Below are positions 6,128 to 10,576 of a DNA stretch of 10,576 nucleotides, piece by piece. The DNA is from Gemmatimonadota bacterium. Its GTDB lineage: Bacteria > Gemmatimonadota > Gemmatimonadetes > Gemmatimonadales > GWC2-71-9. Under the pieces are notes generated by a model. It searched no databases. It saw only the letters and a list, made by a program, of their open reading frames with translations, and was not told the DNA's origin. Numbering within the stretch: the stretch's first letter is position 1; the number at the start of each line of letters is the position of its first letter. The stretch covers positions 1 to 10,576 of the forward strand of contig JANYAG010000314.1 in the NCBI GenBank assembly GCA_025361465.1. The letters are read 5' to 3'. The position numbers and the translations under genes were made by a program.

Positions 6128-7513
6128 ATGCTGGTTCGACGCTTCTATGATGACCGGCTCGCCCAGGCGAGCTACCTGATCGGGTGCCAGCGCACCGGCG
6201 AAGCAATCGTCATCGATCCCGCCCGCGATATCGCGCCCTATCTCGACGCCGCGCGCCAGGAGGGCGTGACCATCACCCGGGTGACCGAGAGTCACATCCA
6301 CGCCGACTTCGTGTCGGGGGCGCGCGAACTGGCCGCGGCCACCGGGGCGACGCCGATGCTCTCGGCCGAGGGCGGCCGCGATTGGCAGTACCGGTACGCC
6401 GCGAGCGACGGCGCAACGCTCCTGCACGATGGCGACGTGATCGTGCTTGGCGCGGTCTGCCTCGACGTCTGGCACACCCCGGGACACACGCCGGAGCATC
6501 TGAGCTTCCTGGTGCGCGACACCGCCCGAGGTGATGACCCGGTCGCGATGGTCACCGGGGACTTCGTCTTCGTCGGGGATGTGGGCCGGCCGGACCTGCT
6601 CGAGAAGGCAGCCGGCGTGGTCGGCACGATGAAGCGTGGTGGGCGAGACCTGTATCGCTCGCTGCAGCGCCTCAAATCCCTGCCCGACTTCCTGCAGATC
6701 TGGCCGGGACATGGGGCCGGTTCGGCATGCGGCAAGGCGCTCGGTGCCATGCCGACGAGCACGCTGGGCTACGAACGCCGCACCAACTGGGCCTTCGGCG
6801 AGATGAGCGAGGCCAGGTTTGTGGCGGCCGTCCTCGAGGGGCAGCCTTCGCCGCCCACCTACTTCGCACAGATGAAGCGCATCAATCGTGACGGCCCGCC
6901 GGTGCTGGGATCCCGGCCGGCCCCTCGCCCGCTCTCCCCTGCCCTGATGGACGCCGCGCTCGAGGATGGGGTCGTGATCGATCTGCGCCCCTTTGCGGCG
7001 TTCGCGGCGCGCCACCTGCGGGGCACCCTCAACCTGCCGCTGATCCGCGCCTTCACGACGTGGGCCGGCTGGCTGCTCCCCTACGATCGCGACCTCTACC
7101 TGCTCGCCGACGATGCAGCAAACGCCAAGACCGCACAGGATGCGCTGGCATCGATCGGGCTCGATGCGGTGCGCGGGGTCTTCGGAGCCGACCAGCTCGC
7201 GACACCGGAGCTTGCGGAGCGGATCCAGCAGATCGAGCGGGCAGCAATCACCCAAGCTGAGGCACTGATGGACGACGGGTACACGGTGATCGACCTCCGT
7301 GAGCCCAACGAATGGGCAGCCGGACACCTGGTGGGGGCCGTCCACCACCCGCTCGGCACGATCACCAGTTCGCTCGCGGGGCTGCCGCGAGAGACCCCGG
7401 TCGCGGTCCATTGCCAGGGCGGCACCCGTTCCGCCATCGGCGCATCCGTGCTCGAGCGGATGGGTTTCCAGCGGATCGTGGACCTGACGGATGGATGGGG
7501 GGCACGCAAGTAG
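6128..7513 (+). CDS. cstB: CstB-like persulfide dioxygenase-rhodanese fusion
   Basis: A 461-residue three-domain cytoplasmic enzyme. Residues 1 to about 255 are a metallo-beta-lactamase-fold persulfide dioxygenase: H56-I-H58-A-D60, HTPGHTPEH with H120, TGDFVFVGDVGRPDL with D145, and WPGH with H195. H56, H120 and D145 correspond to the mononuclear iron ligands of the ETHE1 family. Residues about 270-357 look like a rhodanese domain (VVIDLRPFAAFAARHLRGTLN), but its active loop is replaced by LYLLADDAAN with no Cys. Residues about 375-461 are an active-type rhodanese with C429 in the CQGGTRS loop. This order (dioxygenase, pseudo-rhodanese, rhodanese) and length match Staphylococcus aureus CstB (about 444), which oxidises low-molecular-weight persulfides to thiosulfate. 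The tauE gene just upstream strengthens the assignment. One oddity is Phe61 where ETHE1-type enzymes have the second His of the HxHADH motif. Confidence 0.9.
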   Translation: MLVRRFYDDRLAQASYLIGCQRTGEAIVIDPARDIAPYLDAARQEGVTITRVTESHIHADFVSGARELAAATGATPMLSAEGGRDWQYRYAASDGATLLHDGDVIVLGAVCLDVWHTPGHTPEHLSFLVRDTARGDDPVAMVTGDFVFVGDVGRPDLLEKAAGVVGTMKRGGRDLYRSLQRLKSLPDFLQIWPGHGAGSACGKALGAMPTSTLGYERRTNWAFGEMSEARFVAAVLEGQPSPPTYFAQMKRINRDGPPVLGSRPAPRPLSPALMDAALEDGVVIDLRPFAAFAARHLRGTLNLPLIRAFTTWAGWLLPYDRDLYLLADDAANAKTAQDALASIGLDAVRGVFGADQLATPELAERIQQIERAAITQAEALMDDGYTVIDLREPNEWAAGHLVGAVHHPLGTITSSLAGLPRETPVAVHCQGGTRSAIGASVLERMGFQRIVDLTDGWGARK

Positions 7514-7527
7514 CGAGAAGCGAGAAG
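7514..7527 (+). repeat. Tandem 7-bp duplication CGAGAAG x2
   Basis: Two exact adjacent copies of CGAGAAG begin directly after the cstB TAG stop. This is probably a small slippage duplication with no evident function. Confidence 0.7.
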
Positions 7528-7556
7528 CCTAGACGCTCCACTGGCACCGCGGCCCA

Positions 7557-7572
7557 GGGCGGGGACTCGCCC
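7557..7572. terminator. Weak hairpin in the cstB / M1 peptidase convergent gap
   Basis: GGGCG (7557-7561) pairs with CGCCC (7568-7572) around a 6-nt loop, in the 83-bp gap between two convergent genes. No T-run follows on either strand, so it is not a canonical intrinsic terminator. It is the only compact hairpin I see where termination would be expected. Confidence 0.2.
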
Positions 7573-7596
7573 GGCACCCACATACAACGGCCCGGT

Positions 7597-9537
7597 CTAT
7601 TTCCGCCAGACGTTGTTGCTGCGATCGATATCGATCATCCGGTGCTCAGGATCGATCTCCACGCGCGTCAGCATCTTCGGGAAGGTGTAGGTCCTTTGGT
7701 ATCGCGAGGTGTTGGTGCTCCAGACCTCGGCGGGGTAGGTCAGGTCCTGTGAGGAACCATCCGCGAAGGTGAAGCGCACGCGGATCGGCAGGACGCCCCG
7801 CTGATGGTTGCCGTAGGTGACCTCGACCACGCTGTCCTTGGCCGTCACCTGCTCGACCGACTGGTCGAAGCGGGCATTCTCGACAAACCACTCGCGCCAG
7901 AACCAGTCCAGCCGGCGCCCGCTGACGTCCTCCATGGTGCGGAAGAAATCGGCCGGGGTCGGATGCTTGTACGCCCAGCGCTGGGTGTACGCCCGGAACG
8001 CGTCGTCAAAGAGCTCCGGGCCGAGAATTTCCTGGCGCAGGAACTGGAGTCCCACGCTCGGCTTCAGGTAGGCCGAAAGGCCGAGAAGGTTCGGGTCGAT
8101 CCGGTCCGGGTTGATGTTCATCGGCTGGTCGATTCCGGCGGTCATGACCTGCTCCATGATGCCGCGCTCCTGCGCGGCGCGAGCCATCTGGTCGCCCTTG
8201 GCGGGGTAACGGCGCGCCTCCGAGAAGGTGTTGATGAAGGTATTGAAGCCCTCATCCTGCCACATGTAGATCCGCTCGTTGGAGCCAACGATCATCGGGA
8301 ACCACATATGTCCGATCTCGTGGGTGACCACGCTGTAGAGGTCGTAGACGTCCTGGCTCCGGGTCTCCATCGCGAGCATCGGATACTCCATCCCGCTGAT
8401 CGGCCCCTCGACCGCGGAGATCTGCGGCCACGGATAGGGGAACCAGCGCTCCGAGTACTCCATGATCGACATCCGCGACTGGTCGGCCGCATCGTGCCAG
8501 TTGACGGCCGCGCTCGGGCGGTAGTAGGCGAAGGCGAACGCGCCCTTGTAGCTCGAGGCATCCCACTGGTACTCCGGGGAGGCGGCCCAGACGGCATCGC
8601 GTACGTTCTTCGCCACGAACTTCCAGGTCAGCGTCCCGCTCTTGCGGGGACGTGCCGTGCCGCTGCGCAGTTCGGCGGCAGGGACCACCGCGATGGTGCT
8701 GTCCGACTTCGCCGCCTGCGCCAGCCGGACGACCTGCACCGGGGTCAGTACTTCAGCGGCATTCGTCAATGCGCCGGTGGCCGCCACGATATACCCGGCG
8801 GGCACGGTCAGGGCGAGGCTGAAATCGCCGTATTCGAGATAGAATTCTCCCTGCCCGAGATAGGGCTCGGTGTTCCACCCCCGCACGTCGTCGTACACGT
8901 TCACGCGCGGGTACCATTGCGCCAGCTCGTAGAGCGTCCCGTCGCGACCCATCCGGTCGGCGCCATGCTCCGGCACCAGGAAGTGCCAGACGATCTCGAT
9001 CGTGGCCGTCTTGCCCGGCGCGAGCGGCTCGGCCAAATCGACGCGCATTTCGGTGTCGTGGTCGCGGTGCTCGAGCTTGGCACGGCGCGCTGGCTGCGCC
9101 GCGGCACCGGCCATCACCTGTTCAATCCGTTCGATCACGTCTCCGCCCTCGAAGCCGCGCGCCCCGAATCGCGAATCTTCGGGGAAGATGAAGGCGTTGA
9201 GCGACCGGGCCTTGAAGGCATTCTGCTCGAGCTGCATCCAGAGGAAGCGCAGCGTGTCGGGCGAGTGATTGGCATAGCGCAGCGTAAGCTGCCCGTGAAG
9301 GGTCTTGGTCGTGGTGTCGAGCGTGGCACTGAGGTCGTAATCGGCGCGGTTCTGCCAGTACCGCGCGCCGGGCATGCCGCTGCCGGTGCGCATGTCGTTC
9401 GCGGTCGGCAGCGAGAGCGGGGCGAAGATGGAAGTGTCGCCAACCGTCAGGAGGGTGACCGGTGGCCGTTGCGGCTGCTGTGCGGCCAGTGGGGCGACCA
9501 GGAGGAGTGCAGCGAAAAGCGGTGAACGTGACATCAT
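7597..9537 (-). CDS. Secreted M1 family zinc metallopeptidase (aminopeptidase-like)
   Basis: A 646-residue protein with a signal peptide (MMSRSPLFAALLLVAPLAAQQ, likely cleavage after residue 19). A beta-rich N-terminal domain (about 60-290) is followed by a gluzincin catalytic domain. The zinc site is complete: H406-E407-I-G-H410 and E429 (WQDEGFNTF), with the 18-residue spacing of M1 peptidases. GMEYP (382-386) occupies the place of the GxMEN substrate motif. Tyr490 in SAYLKPSVG is a candidate for the transition-state tyrosine, though the usual Gly after Lys is Pro. It lacks the long C-terminal helical domain of PepN/ERAP; the tail (about 555-646) is a beta-strand-rich domain. It would act in the periplasm or outside the cell on peptides. 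The double ATG at 9537/9534 starts the signal peptide. The same frame is open further upstream to 10008, but that part lies over the barrel gene. It follows the barrel gene by 23 bp, probably as an operon. Confidence 0.92.
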   Translation of the reverse strand: MMSRSPLFAALLLVAPLAAQQPQRPPVTLLTVGDTSIFAPLSLPTANDMRTGSGMPGARYWQNRADYDLSATLDTTTKTLHGQLTLRYANHSPDTLRFLWMQLEQNAFKARSLNAFIFPEDSRFGARGFEGGDVIERIEQVMAGAAAQPARRAKLEHRDHDTEMRVDLAEPLAPGKTATIEIVWHFLVPEHGADRMGRDGTLYELAQWYPRVNVYDDVRGWNTEPYLGQGEFYLEYGDFSLALTVPAGYIVAATGALTNAAEVLTPVQVVRLAQAAKSDSTIAVVPAAELRSGTARPRKSGTLTWKFVAKNVRDAVWAASPEYQWDASSYKGAFAFAYYRPSAAVNWHDAADQSRMSIMEYSERWFPYPWPQISAVEGPISGMEYPMLAMETRSQDVYDLYSVVTHEIGHMWFPMIVGSNERIYMWQDEGFNTFINTFSEARRYPAKGDQMARAAQERGIMEQVMTAGIDQPMNINPDRIDPNLLGLSAYLKPSVGLQFLRQEILGPELFDDAFRAYTQRWAYKHPTPADFFRTMEDVSGRRLDWFWREWFVENARFDQSVEQVTAKDSVVEVTYGNHQRGVLPIRVRFTFADGSSQDLTYPAEVWSTNTSRYQRTYTFPKMLTRVEIDPEHRMIDIDRSNNVWRK

Positions 9538-9560
9538 GGCAATCTTCCCGGTTGAAGCGA

Positions 9561-10364
9561 TCACTTGGGCGGCGACGTCCTGCCGCCGAGCTTGCGGCCC
9601 ACGATCATCTTGACGGTGACCCGATCGGTCGGGTCGGTCAGTGCGATCCCGGCACCGATGTTGAACTCCCATTCCGGCCCGAAATTGATATTGAGCGCCG
9701 GCACCAGCAATTGCTGCGAGGCCTTGAGCGGCTCGAGGTCCGACAGGGGCCCCAGCCCGCCGTAGTATTCCAGGGCCACATTCACCCGCTTCGTCGCGTC
9801 GAAGCCGATCTGGGCACTCGGCTCGAAGTCCGGGCTGTGGCCCGCATTGGGGCCCTTCAGGGCAATGCCGAGCGTGGGATTGAAGGACCAGGAGAAGCGC
9901 CCGATGGTCTGGTCGATGATCGGGCGAAACTCCCAGCTCCAGGTGTCCGCGCCGAACTCCTTGCGCGCATAGCCCACTTCCTGTGACAACGACAGTCCGA
10001 TCGGCCAATGGAGCCGCTCGGGCACGGCGATCCGCGGCCGGATGTGGTTGCCGACGTACTGAAAGCCGCCGCCATCCTGCAGCGACGTGAACTGGTAGAA
10101 GCCGATTTCCAGCCAGTCGGTAAAGCCGTGCGTGAGCTCGAGGGTTTCGTGGAGGGCGTGGTTGGTCGGCAGGACACCATCGACCACCGTCGTGCTTCCC
10201 CGCCCCGTGAAGTTGCTGTGCAGCTCGAGCATGGTCACACCCTTGGGCACCGTGGTGCCGGGGTAGACCTGGATCTCGAAATTGCTCTGGGCCCTGACCG
10301 GACCAGCCCCCAGCAGGAGACCCCCTACCACACTGCCCAGCCCGATCACACCAGAAATCCTCAT
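9561..10364 (-). CDS. Predicted outer-membrane beta-barrel protein
   Basis: A 267-residue exported protein with signal peptide MRISGVIGLGSVVGGLLLG to VRA|QS (cleavage after about residue 25). The mature part is made of amphipathic strands with Gly and aromatic residues, such as TMLELHSNF, DWLEIGFYQF, FSWSFNPTLGIAL, VNVALEYYGGLG and EWEFNIGAGIALT. This is the pattern of small outer-membrane barrels, including proteins annotated as MetA-pathway/phenol-degradation-like porins; that assignment is tentative. The ATG at 10364 is preferred over a GTG at 10370 because GGAG stands 5 nt before it and overlaps the GTG. The gene is followed 23 bp later by the M1 peptidase. It may be a passive channel or a surface structural protein; no substrate can be inferred. 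Confidence 0.75.
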   Translation of the reverse strand: MRISGVIGLGSVVGGLLLGAGPVRAQSNFEIQVYPGTTVPKGVTMLELHSNFTGRGSTTVVDGVLPTNHALHETLELTHGFTDWLEIGFYQFTSLQDGGGFQYVGNHIRPRIAVPERLHWPIGLSLSQEVGYARKEFGADTWSWEFRPIIDQTIGRFSWSFNPTLGIALKGPNAGHSPDFEPSAQIGFDATKRVNVALEYYGGLGPLSDLEPLKASQQLLVPALNINFGPEWEFNIGAGIALTDPTDRVTVKMIVGRKLGGRTSPPK

Positions 10365-10369
10365 GCGCA

Positions 10370-10373
10370 CTCC
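10370..10373 (-). promoter_or_regulatory. Ribosome binding site (GGAG) deciding the barrel-protein start
   Basis: On the minus strand GGAG is followed by five bases and the ATG at 10364. Its last base is the first base of the alternative GTG at 10370, so it cannot serve that codon and favours the ATG. Confidence 0.45.
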
Positions 10374-10398
10374 GGAAAGGGATGCGCGTGTCCGCCCG

Positions 10399-10416
10399 CC
10401 GGTCGCATGCGACCGG
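10399..10416. repeat. 18-bp perfect palindrome upstream of the barrel gene
   Basis: CCGGTCGCATGCGACCGG is self-complementary over 18 bp with no spacer. It lies 34 bp upstream of the barrel-protein ATG (minus strand) and 33 bp beyond the stop of the possible gene at the right edge. No T-run follows on the minus strand, so an operator or a 5'-leader hairpin is more likely than an intrinsic terminator. Confidence 0.85.
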
Positions 10417-10449
10417 AACCTGCCGGGACGATCACGCCGTTGGTTAGTG

Positions 10450-10575
10450 CTACGCGGAGAACACCGGCTTGCCGAGCACCTTCATCCGGGGACGGATGCC
10501 GAGGCCGGGTTTGCGGGAGGCGGCAAGGCGACCCCGCGCCAACTGCGGCGGTCGGTGTCCCCGAGAGACGAAGGG
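10450..10575 (-). CDS. Possible C-terminal end of an unidentified protein (5' end outside window)
   Basis: On the minus strand a frame is open from the window edge for 41 codons and ends at TAG (10450-10452). Its tail, GLGIRPRMKVLGKPVFSA, reads like a plausible protein C-terminus, and its orientation matches the barrel gene. I do not recognise the family. The stretch is short and GC-rich, so an open frame by chance is possible; a plus-strand frame over 10496-10576 is also open. Confidence 0.3.
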   Translation of the reverse strand, partial: PFVSRGHRPPQLARGRLAASRKPGLGIRPRMKVLGKPVFSA

Positions 10576-10576
10576 C

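Noticed and set aside
5873..7411. Long minus-strand open frame (about 512 codons) opposite cstB
   Set aside because: It is a shadow of a high-GC gene. It has no recognisable domain, and its composition differs from the real genes.
7622..7636. 14-bp palindrome GATCGATATCGATC near the M1 peptidase 3' end
   Set aside because: It is explained by Asp-Ile-Asp-Arg codons and is short enough to be expected at this composition.
7804..9525. Long plus-strand open frame (about 573 codons) opposite the M1 peptidase
   Set aside because: It is antisense to a gene with a complete HExxH-18-E zinc site. The translated product is rich in Arg, His, Val and Asp with no motif.
9538..10008. N-terminal extension of the M1 peptidase frame up to 10008
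   Set aside because: The extension overlaps the barrel gene in another frame and reads as Arg/Gly-rich noise. A signal peptide begins at the double ATG at 9537.
1..10576. Search for a new defence, mobile or biosynthetic system
   Set aside because: Nearly all genes belong to known housekeeping, envelope or sulfur-metabolism families. There are no transposases, integrases, toxin-antitoxin pairs, repeat arrays or modular synthases.

Overview
The window is GC-rich bacterial chromosome, densely packed on both strands. It shows no tRNA or rRNA gene, mobile element, CRISPR array or phage gene. It holds nine complete or near-complete protein genes, the 3' end of a tenth at the left edge, and a possible 3' end of another at the right edge. 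No stretch over 300 bases lacks a gene. The high GC, the RF3 gene, the stand-alone VKOR, an S1/P1 nuclease, a secreted M1 peptidase and three signal peptides that end just before an Ala-Gln junction all fit an environmental Gram-negative bacterium. Gemmatimonadota is my best guess, by inference only. The predicted outer-membrane barrel supports a diderm envelope.

Left part (1-4372): the C-terminal end of SelO (+) runs into prfC, encoding release factor RF3 (-). The two stop codons overlap in a shared TTAA. A 60-bp gap separates prfC from a divergent vitamin K epoxide reductase (VKOR) family gene (+). That gene in turn collides with an MFS exporter gene (-), their stops sharing CTAG. The MFS gene lies 5 bp downstream of a gene for an exported protein of unknown function, and the two look like one minus-strand transcript.

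Middle part (4373-7596): a 143-bp divergent gap leads into a plus-strand run of three closely spaced genes. These are an S1/P1-type zinc nuclease, a TauE/SafE-family membrane exporter, and a CstB-like protein (persulfide dioxygenase, pseudo-rhodanese, rhodanese). The last two match the core of the known staphylococcal cst sulfide-detoxification operon. The dioxygenase-rhodanese would turn low-molecular-weight persulfides into thiosulfate or sulfite, and TauE would export sulfur oxyanions or organosulfur compounds. No CstR-type repressor, CstA or SQR lies in the window.

Right part (7597-10576): a minus-strand pair encodes a predicted outer-membrane beta-barrel protein followed, 23 bp later, by a secreted M1-family zinc metallopeptidase. 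Upstream of the barrel gene lie an 18-bp perfect palindrome and the possible tail of a further minus-strand gene.

I found no convincing wholly new system. The points most worth a second look are the compact tauE-cstB module behind a nuclease gene, a 22-bp perfect palindrome inside the nuclease gene, possible leaderless start sites for prfC and the VKOR gene, and the uncharacterised exported protein paired with the MFS exporter.
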